DNA from: Methyloprofundus sp. | Lineage (GTDB): Bacteria; Pseudomonadota; Gammaproteobacteria; Methylococcales; Methylomonadaceae | NCBI GenBank assembly: GCA_014859465.1 | Contig: JACUUF010000021.1 | Coordinates: 1-43,351, forward strand | Length of the DNA: 43,351 bases | Reading direction: 5' to 3' | Shown here: one piece after another, positions 1 through 12,436 of the stretch | How positions within the stretch are numbered: position 1 is the stretch's first letter | Layout: every line of letters starts with the position of its first letter | Position numbers and translations under genes: made by a program | The notes under the pieces: generated by a model | The model's database searches: none | The model's input: only the letters and a program-made list of their open reading frames with translations | What the model was told of the DNA's origin: nothing

Positions 1-768
1 GCTTCTTGGTTATTTATCATTGCCCCATACATTATTTTTTCTGCAACGCTTATAGCCATTACCGCGATCCCCTTGATTGCCGTAGATTTACCGACGGCAG
101 CAAGTTCAGATGTGATTGTCTTGGTTGGTTTTTTAGCCTTTGCTCGATTTTTTCTGGCGTTGGCTGGTTTAGATGTCGGTACCGCATTTGGGGGCATGGG
201 ATCTTCACGGGAAATGACGATTTCTAGCATCGCAGAACCGGCGATGTTAATGGCGGTTTTTACTTTGACCATGACCGCGTCAACCACTAACTTATCTTTG
301 GCTATTGAGCATGTATTGGTGGCAGGATTGGAATTAAGACCTTCTTTTATTTTTGCTTTGTTTGCATTGATACTGGTGGCCGTCGCAGAAACAGGCCGTA
401 TCCCCGTGGATAATCCAGCAACGCATCTAGAATTAACCATGATTCATGAAGCAATGATCCTGGAATACAGTGGCCGTCATTTGGCTCCGATCGAATGGGC
501 TAGCCAGTTAAAGCTAATGCTTTATGGTGTATTGATTGCCAATATTTTCTTTCCTTGGGGTATTGCACAAACCTTGTCACTCTCGGCTTTGGCTTATGGG
601 CTATTAGCAATTATCGGAAAGCTGGCCATATTGGCAATAATACTGGCTATATCTGAGACTCTATTGGCAAAGATGCGCTTGTTTCGCGTGCAAGAATTTT
701 TGAGTTTTGCTTACCTGTTAGGCTTACTCGGCATACTCAGTCATATTATTCTCGAGGCAGCACGCTAA
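1..768 (+). CDS. hyfC: Hydrogenase-4-like membrane subunit HyfC/HycD (NuoH family), 5' end outside window
   Basis: The reading frame is open from base 1, so the gene begins upstream; 255 codons are visible. The protein is very hydrophobic with repeated membrane segments. The stretch AETGRIPVDNPATHLELTMI, followed by HEAMILEYSG, is the conserved quinone-site-like loop of the NuoH/HycD/HyfC family. In group 4 complexes this subunit joins the membrane arm to the Fe-S peripheral arm. It is the first visible gene of a rightward operon (HyfC-E-F-G-I order), and its stop overlaps the next start by one base. HyfB and anything before it would lie to the left. The family assignment is firm; the role depends on the complex, whose catalytic subunit here lacks its metal ligands. 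Confidence 0.88.
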   Translation, partial: ASWLFIIAPYIIFSATLIAITAIPLIAVDLPTAASSDVIVLVGFLAFARFFLALAGLDVGTAFGGMGSSREMTISSIAEPAMLMAVFTLTMTASTTNLSLAIEHVLVAGLELRPSFIFALFALILVAVAETGRIPVDNPATHLELTMIHEAMILEYSGRHLAPIEWASQLKLMLYGVLIANIFFPWGIAQTLSLSALAYGLLAIIGKLAILAIILAISETLLAKMRLFRVQEFLSFAYLLGLLGILSHIILEAAR

Positions 769-1445
769 TGGACATTGAAAATCTAGATCATTATGCACAA
801 GTTATTTTGTCATTAGCAGCTTTAGTGACTTTGACTTCCTTTATCATGCTAGCTCAAGGTCGCTTGTTGCGCCTGGTGTTTGTCTTTGCGCTACAGGGCT
901 TTATGTTGGTCTCGGCCACCGCTATCGCGGCCTATAGTTTTGATAACCCGCATTTATATATTTCTGCGGCTATTACTTTGGCATTGAAAGTGTTATTTAT
1001 CCCTTGGATGCTCAGACGACATATTTTAAAACTCAATATGCATCGTGATATTGAAGCATTAAATAATAAAACAGCCATTATGATGGGCGGCGCCAGTCTG
1101 GTGGTGTTCAGTTATTACGTATTGCATCCGATCATGCAAAACTCATCAGTGATTTTATTGAATGCACTGTCTTTGAGCCTCGCTGTGATTTTGTTAGGCA
1201 TGTTGCTGATGATTTCGCATCATCAGGCGATTGCTCATGTGGTGGGCTTTATGTCGATTGAAAATGGCTTGTTTTTTGCGGCGACGGTCTCGACTAACGG
1301 GATGCCAATGGTAGTGGAATTAGGCGTTGCTTTTGATGTACTAGTGGCAGCCGTATTGTTTGGTATTTTCTTTCTACATATCAGTCGCAGTATTGATTCC
1401 TTAGATGTGGACAAGATGAACCGTTTAAATGAGGTAGATCAATGA
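768..1445 (+). CDS. hyfE: Hydrogenase-4-like component HyfE (NuoK-like membrane protein)
   Basis: 225 aa, hydrophobic throughout with about seven predicted membrane spans. Length and position between HyfC and HyfF match HyfE. The C-terminal half, with GFMSIENGLFFAA and an acidic residue inside a membrane span, is the NuoK-like ion-translocation signature of the family. The start ATG overlaps the upstream stop by one base (TAATG), and the stop overlaps the hyfF start as ATGA, which indicates translational coupling. The product is predicted to be part of the membrane arm that couples electron transfer to proton or sodium movement. Which ion is moved cannot be told from sequence. Confidence 0.87.
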   Translation: MDIENLDHYAQVILSLAALVTLTSFIMLAQGRLLRLVFVFALQGFMLVSATAIAAYSFDNPHLYISAAITLALKVLFIPWMLRRHILKLNMHRDIEALNNKTAIMMGGASLVVFSYYVLHPIMQNSSVILLNALSLSLAVILLGMLLMISHHQAIAHVVGFMSIENGLFFAATVSTNGMPMVVELGVAFDVLVAAVLFGIFFLHISRSIDSLDVDKMNRLNEVDQ

Positions 1446-2894
1446 TTCCAGCCTATTTGTTATTGTTATTACCGTTGCTTGGTATTGTTTATTTTGCACT
1501 GCTTGGGCATAAGGACGATGTGGGCAAGCAAAACATCCGTTTTAATGGCCTGACTTTGTTCTTGTCTTTATGGCTCGCAGTTAATATTTTTAACTCGGGC
1601 ACGCTGATATCGAGCGGTGATTATTTTATTGTTGATTCCTTTAATGTTTATTTAATTGTCTTAACCGCTTTTGTCGGCTTTACCACGTCTATTTTTTCAG
1701 CACCTTATATGGCGCATGAACAAGAAATAGGTAAATTAACCGTCAATCGATTAAGGCTGTATTACTCGATGTATCAGGGCTTTATGTTTGCCATGTATCT
1801 GGTACTGACTACCAATAATATGGGCATTATGTGGGTCGCGATGGAGGCGGCAACCTTGGCTACTGTGTTGTTAGTTAGCTTATATCGCACGCCGGAATCT
1901 ATTGAAGCGGCGTGGAAATATTTCATTCTTTGTGGTGTCGGGATTGCTCAGGCATTATTCGGTACGATTCTATTGTATTACGCAGCGACACAAATTAGTG
2001 ATGTTGACAATGCTTTGACTTGGTCGGTGTTATATGAAAATGCCAAGCTCTTAAATCCTGATATTTTAGAAATCGCTTTTGTTTTTATGCTGATAGGTTA
2101 TGGCACGAAAATTGGTCTAGTGCCTTTGCATAACTGGTTGCCGGATGCGCATTCAGAAGGCCCGACACCGATGTCCGCCGTTTTATCTGGTTTATTATTG
2201 AACGATGCTTTGTATGCCGTCATACGTAATAAAATGCTGGTCGATGGCGCAACCGACAGTCATATTGCCGGTTATTTAATGATGGGCTTTGGCTTGCTGT
2301 CCTTTCTGGTCGCGGCCTTCTTCCTGCATCGGCAAAAAGATATTAAACGGCTGTTCAGTTATTCTTCGATTGAACATATGGGCTTAATGACCTTTGCTTT
2401 TGGTATCGGTACTCCGTTTGCTACTTTTGCGGCTTTATTGCATATGACGGTGCATTCTTTAACCAAGTCCGCTATTTTCGTAACCGTTGGGCATGCAGCA
2501 CAAATATCCGGCACACAAAGTATTGAAAAAATTCGTGGCTTAATTAAAACTCAACCTCAGGTGGGCTATCGGTACCTTAGCCATTGCTGGTTTTCCGCCG
2601 TTTGGTGTGTTTGCTAGTGAATTTTTAGTGTTACTGGCGACGATGCAAAGTTATCCGTGGCTGACACCTTTTCTCTTATTAGGCATTGGTATTGCTTGTG
2701 CTGGTTTGTTTAGAAATATCCAGCCGATGGTTTATGGTGAAAAGCCCGAAGGACAGCGAGCGGTTCAGGCTAATTTATGGCCGGTGATGATTCATTTAGC
2801 CATCGTTTTATGGCTGGGTCTTGCGATGCCAGATTTTCTAGCTAATTGGTTTACTCAAGCAACTATTTTAATTTCAGGGAGCGCACCGTTATGA
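1442..2894 (+). pseudogene. hyfF: HyfF-like antiporter subunit (NuoL/M/N, MrpD family), frameshifted
   Basis: The first 375 or so codons (from ATG 1442) encode a typical antiporter-like subunit, with MEAATLATVLLVSLY, LVPLHNWLPDAHSEGPTPMS and FSYSSIEHMGLMTFAFGIG. Homology leaves the frame near 2561-2572: the first frame runs into a stop at 2615-2617. The next frame continues with GTLAIAGFPPFGVFASEF, the expected family continuation, and ends at 2894. A few residues normally found between the conserved VG and GTLAIAG appear to be missing, which suggests a small deletion of a non-multiple of three. The rejoined length (about 484 codons) is normal for the family. It could be a real mutation or a sequence error. 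A GTG at 2607 could restart only a 95-aa tail. All neighbouring operon genes are intact. Confidence 0.85.
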
Positions 2895-4474
2895 GTGAAA
2901 TCCATTCTCATTGGCAGCTTGACTTACAATTAGCGCTTGAAGCTGAAGCGATTCAAGTTGATGGCGCTGTTGCTAATCATTTAACGCGATGGACGATTGA
3001 GGCTGATGAGTGGTTACGTTTTGCAGCGATTGCTCAACAGCATCAGTTACGCTGGGCAGCTGGTTGGGCGGAGCAAGGAACGGATGCTTTTGTCGTTAAT
3101 GCTTGTTTTGCGCGGCAACACGGGTATTTATGGTTACGTACTGAATTAAATACGGAGCAACCAGAATTGCCCTCACAAGCAACAATCTATCCAGCCGCCA
3201 GTCGTAGTGAGCGACATACGCAGGATATGTTCGGTATTCATTTTATTGATCATCCAGATCCTAGGAAGTGGACACGGCATTGTGCTTGGAAAAAGCATAC
3301 TTATCCTTTACGCAAGGATTTCCCTTTACAAGGAACACCAGAAGCACTTACGCCACCAAATATCGATTATCAGTTTGTTAAAGCCAGAGGCGCTGGTGTC
3401 TACGAGATCCCCGTAGGCCCAGTACATGCGGGAATTATTGAGCCGGGTCATTTTCGTTTTCAAGCGGTCGGTGAAACTATTTTAAACTTAGAAGAGCGAC
3501 TTGCCTATGTGCACAAAGGCATAGAAAAACTCGCTGAAGGCCGAACGCCTTTGGCCTTGGTGCGTTTGGCAGGGCGTATTTCCGGTGATAGCACGGTGGC
3601 GCACAGTTGGGCGGCTTGTCGCGCGATGGAGCAAGCCGCTGGCATTGCTATTTCAGAGCGGGCAGCGTTCATCCGCGGGATTTTATCTGAGCGTGAACGT
3701 ATTGCTAATCACCTCGGTGATATAGGTGCAATTTGTAACGATGTCGGCTTTGCTTTTGCACACATGCAATTTAGTCGTTTGCGCGAGCAGTGGCAGCGTA
3801 CTTCGGCTAAGGTTTTTGGGCATCGGCTATTAATGGATAGGCTTGTTCCAGGAGGAGTAACAGTGGATGTGTCAGCAGAAGATTGCGCTTTGCTAAGTCA
3901 AGAACTAAAAGGTTTGCGCAAGGAACTGGATGAGATAATTCCTGCCTTAGATTTGAATTCTTCTTTAGAGGATCGTTTATTTACTTCAGGCTATTTATCA
4001 CCCAGTACGGCCGCCACTTACGGGGTATTGGGCTATGTCGGCAGAGCCAGTGGCCAGGATTTTGATGTACGCCGCGATGTACCTTATGCGCCTTATGATC
4101 AGTTAATTGTTAAAGTTGCTGTAGAAGAGCAGGGGGATGTAGCTTCTCGCGTCTGGATTCGCGCCAAAGACGTGTTTGCCTCGATTAAATTATTAACACA
4201 AATGTTAGCGCAATTACCTGAAGGTGAATTAGTCACGGCCTGGCATATGCCCGGGGAATACGCTGAAGGATTGGCTATGATCGAAGGCTGGCGAGGTGAG
4301 ATTGTTACTTATGTCCGCTTTACAAGTGATAATAAAATCAGTCGCTTTTATGCGCGAGACCCCAGTCATTTTAGTTTTCTGGCTCTGGAAAAAATCCTCC
4401 TGAATAATATCGTGCCAGATTTTCCGGTATGTAATAAATCAGTCAATCCTTCTTATTCTGGAAATGATCTATAG
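2891..4474 (+). CDS. Group 4 hydrogenase-like large subunit (HycE/HyfG, NuoCD-like) lacking all [NiFe] ligands
   Basis: 527 aa from ATG 2891, which overlaps the upstream stop as ATGA; an in-frame TTG farther upstream is unlikely to be used. The N-terminal third is NuoC-like (TYPLRKDFPLQG), and the rest is NuoD/hydrogenase-large-subunit-like (VGPVHAGIIEPGHFRF). In hydrogenases the first CxxC reads R-I-C-G-x-C-x-x-A-H-S. Here it is RISGDSTVAHS, so both cysteines are serine (S231, S234; bases 3581-3592). The C-terminal D-P-C-x-x-C is here NPSYSG (S521, G524). No Ni-Fe site can form, and no maturation genes are seen. The protein therefore belongs to an energy-converting-hydrogenase-related (Ehr-type) complex intermediate between hydrogenases and complex I. 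The substrate is unknown. Confidence 0.88.
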   Translation: MSEIHSHWQLDLQLALEAEAIQVDGAVANHLTRWTIEADEWLRFAAIAQQHQLRWAAGWAEQGTDAFVVNACFARQHGYLWLRTELNTEQPELPSQATIYPAASRSERHTQDMFGIHFIDHPDPRKWTRHCAWKKHTYPLRKDFPLQGTPEALTPPNIDYQFVKARGAGVYEIPVGPVHAGIIEPGHFRFQAVGETILNLEERLAYVHKGIEKLAEGRTPLALVRLAGRISGDSTVAHSWAACRAMEQAAGIAISERAAFIRGILSERERIANHLGDIGAICNDVGFAFAHMQFSRLREQWQRTSAKVFGHRLLMDRLVPGGVTVDVSAEDCALLSQELKGLRKELDEIIPALDLNSSLEDRLFTSGYLSPSTAATYGVLGYVGRASGQDFDVRRDVPYAPYDQLIVKVAVEEQGDVASRVWIRAKDVFASIKLLTQMLAQLPEGELVTAWHMPGEYAEGLAMIEGWRGEIVTYVRFTSDNKISRFYARDPSHFSFLALEKILLNNIVPDFPVCNKSVNPSYSGNDL

Positions 4475-4483
4475 GACATCACA

Positions 4484-4993
4484 ATGTTAAGACTTTTTGC
4501 TAAAACGTTAAAAACCGGCATTATTACTGAAACGATAAAACGTCCTGATGCTTCTGAATTAGAAGCCCTGGGTATAGAAGTAAAGCGTCGCGTAGATAAA
4601 TCTTTCTCGGGTAGTATTGCGCTCCGTGCGGTTGACGCAGGTTCTTGTAATGGCTGTGAATTAGAAATTCATGCCTTAAATAATCCGTTGTATGATGTCG
4701 AACGTTTCGGGATTCATTTTGTCGCATCACCGCGACATGCCGACGTGTTATTAGTCACAGGGCCAGTTTCAAGGCACATGCAAACCGCATTACTGCGTAC
4801 TTATGAAGCCACGCCGAATCCTAAATGGGTAATCGCGGTAGGTGACTGTGCCGCTTGTGGTGGTGAATTTGGTATTTCTTATGCCAGTTGTGGCGCTGTT
4901 GCCAATGTTATTCCGGTTGACGTTGTTATTCAAGGCTGTCCACCGACACCGGAAACGCTAGTTAAGGCATTACTGAGCTTAATGAAAAAATAG
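4484..4993 (+). CDS. hyfI: Hydrogenase-4-like Fe-S small subunit HyfI/HycG (NuoB-like)
   Basis: 169 aa. It carries the four-cysteine set for the proximal [4Fe-4S] cluster: SCNGCELEI, VGDCAACGGEFG and VIQGCPPTPE. Unlike its partner large subunit, its metal site looks complete. It starts 9 bases after the upstream gene, preceded by AGGAC. It should sit at the interface with the HyfG-like protein and pass electrons towards the quinone or ion-pumping arm. It is the last gene of the operon; no HycF/NuoI-type ferredoxin gene is seen between hyfG and hyfI or after it. The family is certain; the electron donor is not. Confidence 0.9.
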   Translation: MLRLFAKTLKTGIITETIKRPDASELEALGIEVKRRVDKSFSGSIALRAVDAGSCNGCELEIHALNNPLYDVERFGIHFVASPRHADVLLVTGPVSRHMQTALLRTYEATPNPKWVIAVGDCAACGGEFGISYASCGAVANVIPVDVVIQGCPPTPETLVKALLSLMKK

Positions 4994-5058
4994 ATAATGG
5001 CAATGTCAGCATTGTCTAAGTTATTATATGTGCGCTCTTTAACTCAGCAAATGAAAAA

Positions 5059-5427
5059 ATGGATTCAATGGCTAAAAAGAAAAAAACGGTAGTACAACAA
5101 GAGGCAGAAAGTCCCCCTTTCGACAGCAAAACTATGAAATCTTTTTACGCTTGGGATGGCGATGTTTTAGTCCTGAATGTTTTAGGCACGCCTAGCGCTA
5201 AACGCGATATCATCGGGAAACCTAAAGGCAAGCAATTGAAGATTAGTGTGACGGCTAATCCTGTGGCTGGCAAGGCGACAGATCATATGGTGCGTTTTTT
5301 AGCTAAAGAATTCGGTGTGATTATCAAAGATATTGAAGTGGTCTTTGGCCGCATGAATATTAATAAACAATTGCGTATCAAAGCACCGAAAACTTTGCCG
5401 CGTAGTATTGCCAGAGATGAAAACTGA
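5059..5427 (+). CDS. yggU: DUF167 / YggU family protein
   Basis: 122 aa. The C-terminal 90 residues match the DUF167/YggU fold: V(L)NVLGTPSAKRDIIG, LKISVTANPVAGKATDHMV, and a VVFGRMNINKQLRI strand. The function is unknown; it is a small basic cytosolic protein. A second in-frame ATG at 5068 is an alternative start; neither has a strong Shine-Dalgarno sequence. In many gammaproteobacteria yggU follows proC-yggT. Here proC-yggT lies 13 kb away, so the usual cluster is split. It converges with thyA across a 128-base gap in which no clear terminator is seen. Confidence 0.85.
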   Translation: MDSMAKKKKTVVQQEAESPPFDSKTMKSFYAWDGDVLVLNVLGTPSAKRDIIGKPKGKQLKISVTANPVAGKATDHMVRFLAKEFGVIIKDIEVVFGRMNINKQLRIKAPKTLPRSIARDEN

Positions 5428-5555
5428 CATACACGACGGCCAGCACGGAAAGTCGGATGATATAACCCGCTTGAAAATTCGATTCTAATAGCTCTGCTCA
5501 TAGCCACAGTCTATAAGGCTACCAAAGACCTAACCCTAGTCTTTTACTCTCCCTT

Positions 5556-6389
5556 TTACACCGCAATGGGCGCGGAAATAGGTGGATGTGGGTCATAACC
5601 GACAATGTCAAAATCCTCAAAACGATACTCAAAAATACTGTCGGGCTTACGTTTGATAATTAGTTGCGGCAATGCTTTAGGTTCACGTTGTAATTGAATT
5701 TTCGCTTGCTCAAAATGATTGCTATACAAATGACAATCGCCAATTGAAATAATAATCTCGCCCACCTCTAACTCACATTGTTGCGCAATCATATGGGTAA
5801 AAATAGCCAGACTACAAGTGTTATAAGGATTCCCTAAAAACAGATCATTACTACGTATATATAAAGATCCGCTTAGTTTGCCATCAGCCACATACCATTG
5901 ATAAAGCAAATGACAGGGGGGCAGGGCCATTTTGCCATTGACCACATTTTCTTGTGGCGATTTACTTTCATCGGGCAGATCTGCAACATTCCAGCCGCTG
6001 ATAATATGTCGACGACTATTAGGATTGTTTTTAATGCCGGCAATTAAAGCACTCACTTGATCATAACTTTCGCCCTGCAACCCTTGCCAATTTCGCCATT
6101 GCGCGCCATACACGGGTCCTAATTCACCTGTTTCAGTTGCCCATTCATTCCAAATGCTCACACCATGATCATTGAGGTATTTTATATTGGTATCGCCTTT
6201 TAAAAACCAAAGCAGCTCATGAATAATCGATTTAGTATGCAGGCGTTTAGTGGTCACTAAGGGCAGTCCTGCTTGTAAATTAAAGCGGATCTGACGTCCG
6301 AAAAGTGATTTAGTCCCGGTACCCGTCCGGTCACCCTTCAAACAACCGGTAGTCAGCGTTTCTTCTAGTAATTCAAGATATTGTTTCAT
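5556..6389 (-). CDS. thyA: Thymidylate synthase
   Basis: 277 aa. It converts dUMP to dTMP using methylenetetrahydrofolate. Visible signatures are [19 protein letters not shown] near residue 20, [23 protein letters not shown], the catalytic cysteine in [14 protein letters not shown] (C159), and [16 protein letters not shown] in the dUMP-binding stretch. That last stretch differs from the common RSCDVFLGLPFN form, so this is a somewhat divergent ThyA. It is slightly longer than the 264-aa E. coli enzyme. It lies downstream of lgt in the same orientation (95-base gap), the pairing found in E. coli. Confidence 0.95.
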   Translation of the reverse strand: MKQYLELLEETLTTGCLKGDRTGTGTKSLFGRQIRFNLQAGLPLVTTKRLHTKSIIHELLWFLKGDTNIKYLNDHGVSIWNEWATETGELGPVYGAQWRNWQGLQGESYDQVSALIAGIKNNPNSRRHIISGWNVADLPDESKSPQENVVNGKMALPPCHLLYQWYVADGKLSGSLYIRSNDLFLGNPYNTCSLAIFTHMIAQQCELEVGEIIISIGDCHLYSNHFEQAKIQLQREPKALPQLIIKRKPDSIFEYRFEDFDIVGYDPHPPISAPIAV

Positions 6390-6484
6390 TAGTCTATGGT
6401 GTGTATGTTTTCACTTAGGGAGATAAATATTCTTAAGTAAATGAATTTTACTCTGGAGTTAAATCGCTTTACCTTGCTATTTAA

Positions 6485-7273
6485 CTAGCGGGTAGATTTT
6501 TGTCGATAGGCTAAACCCAGCAAAATTATGCCAATCGCAATCAATGGCGTAGATAAAATCTGCCCCATAGTTAACCAATCTAATGCTAAATAACCTAAGT
6601 GTTCATCTGGTACGCGGTAAAATTCGACGATAAAGCGAAATAGCCCATAAAACAAGGCAAACAGCCCCGAGACCGCCATCACGGGCCTTGGTTTGCTGGA
6701 GTAAAACCATAAAATCAAAAATAGCACCAGACCTTCTAAAGCGGCCTCATATAATTGCGATGGATGCCGAGGTAAAGGACCGCCGCCAGGAAACACAAAA
6801 GCCCAATAAACGTCAGTAGGTTTGCCCCATAATTCGGCATTAATAAAGTTGCCGATTCGCCCAGCAAACAAGCCGACAGGAACAACGGGCGCGATAAAAT
6901 CAGTTAATGCCAACAGCGTGCATTTTTGCTTTCTAGCAAAGATCCACATCGCGACGATCACGCCTAATAGGCCGCCATGAAATGACATGCCGCCTTGCCA
7001 TACTTTAAATAGCATAACGGGATCAGCTAAAAAGTTGTCAAAATTATAAAAAAGCACATAGCCAAAACGCCCACCTAAAATAATCCCCATTGCGGCATAA
7101 AAAATTAAATCCTCTAATGCTTCACCGCGAATAGGGGAGTTAGGTTTATTGACTCGCTTACTTAGTAAGTACCACGCTCCCGCGATACCAATTAAATACA
7201 TAAGGCCGTACCAATGAACTTTAATCGGGCCAAGGCTAAGTGCTACAGGGTCTATAAGGGGAAAAGTTAACAT
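6485..7273 (-). CDS. lgt: Prolipoprotein diacylglyceryl transferase
   Basis: 262 aa integral membrane enzyme that adds diacylglycerol from phosphatidylglycerol to the lipobox cysteine of prolipoproteins. The Lgt signature [17 protein letters not shown] is present, together with [10 protein letters not shown] and [13 protein letters not shown], and about seven membrane spans are apparent. It is upstream of thyA and separated from gyrB by a rho-independent terminator, so lgt-thyA form their own unit. A substrate candidate in this window is the lipoprotein at 31129-31383. Confidence 0.95.
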   Translation of the reverse strand: MLTFPLIDPVALSLGPIKVHWYGLMYLIGIAGAWYLLSKRVNKPNSPIRGEALEDLIFYAAMGIILGGRFGYVLFYNFDNFLADPVMLFKVWQGGMSFHGGLLGVIVAMWIFARKQKCTLLALTDFIAPVVPVGLFAGRIGNFINAELWGKPTDVYWAFVFPGGGPLPRHPSQLYEAALEGLVLFLILWFYSSKPRPVMAVSGLFALFYGLFRFIVEFYRVPDEHLGYLALDWLTMGQILSTPLIAIGIILLGLAYRQKSTR

Positions 7274-7297
7274 AATTTTTTAGTTTTTATTGGGCAT

Positions 7298-7333
7298 AAA
7301 AAAGGGTGAATTAACGCATGGTCAATTCACCCT
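7298..7333 (-). terminator. Rho-independent terminator of gyrB
   Basis: On the minus strand a perfect 10-bp stem (AGGGTGAATT / AATTCACCCT, 11-base loop; bases 7303-7312 and 7324-7333) is followed by a run of six T (7298-7303). It lies 47 bases beyond the gyrB stop and before lgt, so it should end the dnaN-recF-gyrB transcript. Confidence 0.9.
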
Positions 7334-7379
7334 ATGATAACAAAACTTAGGCTAAAACCTCTAGGCGATAATTTATCCT

Positions 7380-10932
<3,553 letters not shown>

Positions 10933-10941
10933 GGTATCGAT

Positions 10942-12045
10942 TTATAAACGCATTGGCATAACGATAAATTTATAATTCTGCTCGCTGGCCTCTTCAATAA
11001 AACAGCTACTGGAATTTTCAGCCATGGTTAACACGGCCATCTCAGAATCCAAATTAGAAACGGCATCTAAAATATACTGAGAATTAAAGGCTATCGAAAG
11101 GGGCTCCCCCTGATACTCAATCGCTATTTCTTCGTCTGCTTCTTCATGCTCAGGGTTGTTCGTGCTTATTTGTAAATTATTACCCTCAATAACAAACTCA
11201 ACCCCTCTGAATTTTTCATTGGATAAAATAGACACTCGCGTTAAAGCATCTTTTAAAACCTGCTTTTGTACATGAATAGGGCTATTAAAACTTTGTTCGA
11301 ATACTTTACTAAAATCAGGGTATTTAGAATCCACTAATTTCGCGGAGAAGGTTAAATTTTCAATCACTACTCGAATATTATTTTTAGAAAACTCGATTTG
11401 AATTTCTTGTTCTGGATCATTGTCCAACAAACGCGCCAGCTCTAATACCCCTTTGCGCGGAATAATAATGCGCGATTCAATGCCCGTTTCTGTAGCAATT
11501 TCGCCTTCGTAAATCGAAAGTCTATGTCCATCAGAGCCAACCAATTTGAGCTGCCGATTAAAAATACCCAGCATAATGCCATTTAAGTAATAGCGGATAT
11601 CCTGATTCGCCATACAAAAAGACGTTTTATCCAAGGCCATTTTTAGTTGCGCTGTTTTAATTGTGAACTGACACTCCATTTCCGTCATTTCAAAATTAGG
11701 GTAGTCATGCGCCTCTAAGGTACTTAAGGAAAAACGACTGCGTCCTGACTGCACTTTTAATTTTTCATTCACTAATTCAAATTTAATATCCACTGCACTC
11801 GGGAGTGATTTGCAAATATCTAACAGCTTACGTGCAGGAATAGTAATACTGCCTTGCTCCTCATTATCGAACGCAATATCTACAACAATCTGCACTTCTA
11901 AGTCAGTCCCCGTTAAGGTCAATAGATTGTTATCCAACTTAAATAATACGTTGGCAAGAATCGGCATCGTTTGTCTTTTCTCAATAACACTGACGATTTG
12001 CTGTAGAGGCGTTAAAAGTAGCTCTCTGTTAATTATAAATTTCAT
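10942..12045 (-). CDS. dnaN: DNA polymerase III beta sliding clamp
   Basis: 367 aa, essentially the family length (366 in E. coli). Three clamp domains are recognisable: the N-terminal MKFIINRELLLTPLQQIVSVIEKRQTMPILANVL, the middle domain with GVLELARLLDN, and the C-terminal end YKFIVMPMRL, which is the conserved clamp C-terminus. It is the first gene of the leftward dnaN-recF-gyrB unit. dnaA, which commonly precedes dnaN, is not present: 391 non-coding bases and then an unrelated gene lie upstream. Confidence 0.97.
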   Translation of the reverse strand: MKFIINRELLLTPLQQIVSVIEKRQTMPILANVLFKLDNNLLTLTGTDLEVQIVVDIAFDNEEQGSITIPARKLLDICKSLPSAVDIKFELVNEKLKVQSGRSRFSLSTLEAHDYPNFEMTEMECQFTIKTAQLKMALDKTSFCMANQDIRYYLNGIMLGIFNRQLKLVGSDGHRLSIYEGEIATETGIESRIIIPRKGVLELARLLDNDPEQEIQIEFSKNNIRVVIENLTFSAKLVDSKYPDFSKVFEQSFNSPIHVQKQVLKDALTRVSILSNEKFRGVEFVIEGNNLQISTNNPEHEEADEEIAIEYQGEPLSIAFNSQYILDAVSNLDSEMAVLTMAENSSSCFIEEASEQNYKFIVMPMRL

Positions 12046-12436
12046 AAAAGAATCTATTATCTTAATGACGAGGGTGAGTAAGGATAAAAGCCGCGCAATA
12101 GTGGTTTTTAAACACTAAATCAGCATTTTACCCTGTTTTTGAGGTTGTGACTAAGATTGAGCAGAAGCGTGGCTAAGATACCGTTAAATAATCTCTTTAA
12201 GTGGCAATTAAGGCGAGTATATGAAATAACTTGGCGGCGAGAAAGGCTTTAATTTAAGCTTTTATTCGGAATCTTTACTCGAGCGATGCGTGAATAATAA
12301 AGCATGTAGCTTGGGCTATCTTTTCAGCCCAAGCTACGAGCTGTTGGAATTGATGTGGGTTGTAAGGAATTAGTTGTTGTCATCATGGTGAACGGCAAGG
12401 CACGTAAAGCAAAGTCTACGTGCTAACCCCTACAAA
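12046..12436. other. Gene-free stretch upstream of dnaN
   Basis: 391 bases between dnaN and the 473-aa gene, both leftward. It should hold the dnaN promoter and the terminator of the upstream gene. I see two inverted repeats (12306-12337 and a weak one at 12400-12423), no perfect DnaA box, and no dnaA remnant. Confidence 0.7.
12306..12337 (-). terminator. Strong hairpin, probable terminator of the 473-aa gene
   Basis: A perfect 12-bp stem GTAGCTTGGGCT / AGCCCAAGCTAC with an 8-base loop, about 100 bases past the stop of the leftward gene ending at 12437. Downstream on the minus strand comes only a mixed CTTTATTATT tract, so it is a good hairpin but a weaker intrinsic terminator than the one after gyrB. 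The symmetry would allow action in either direction. Confidence 0.6.

Noticed and set aside
2891-4993. Annotation as a functional formate hydrogenlyase or [NiFe] hydrogenase
   Set aside because: All four cysteines that bind the Ni-Fe centre are replaced in the large subunit.
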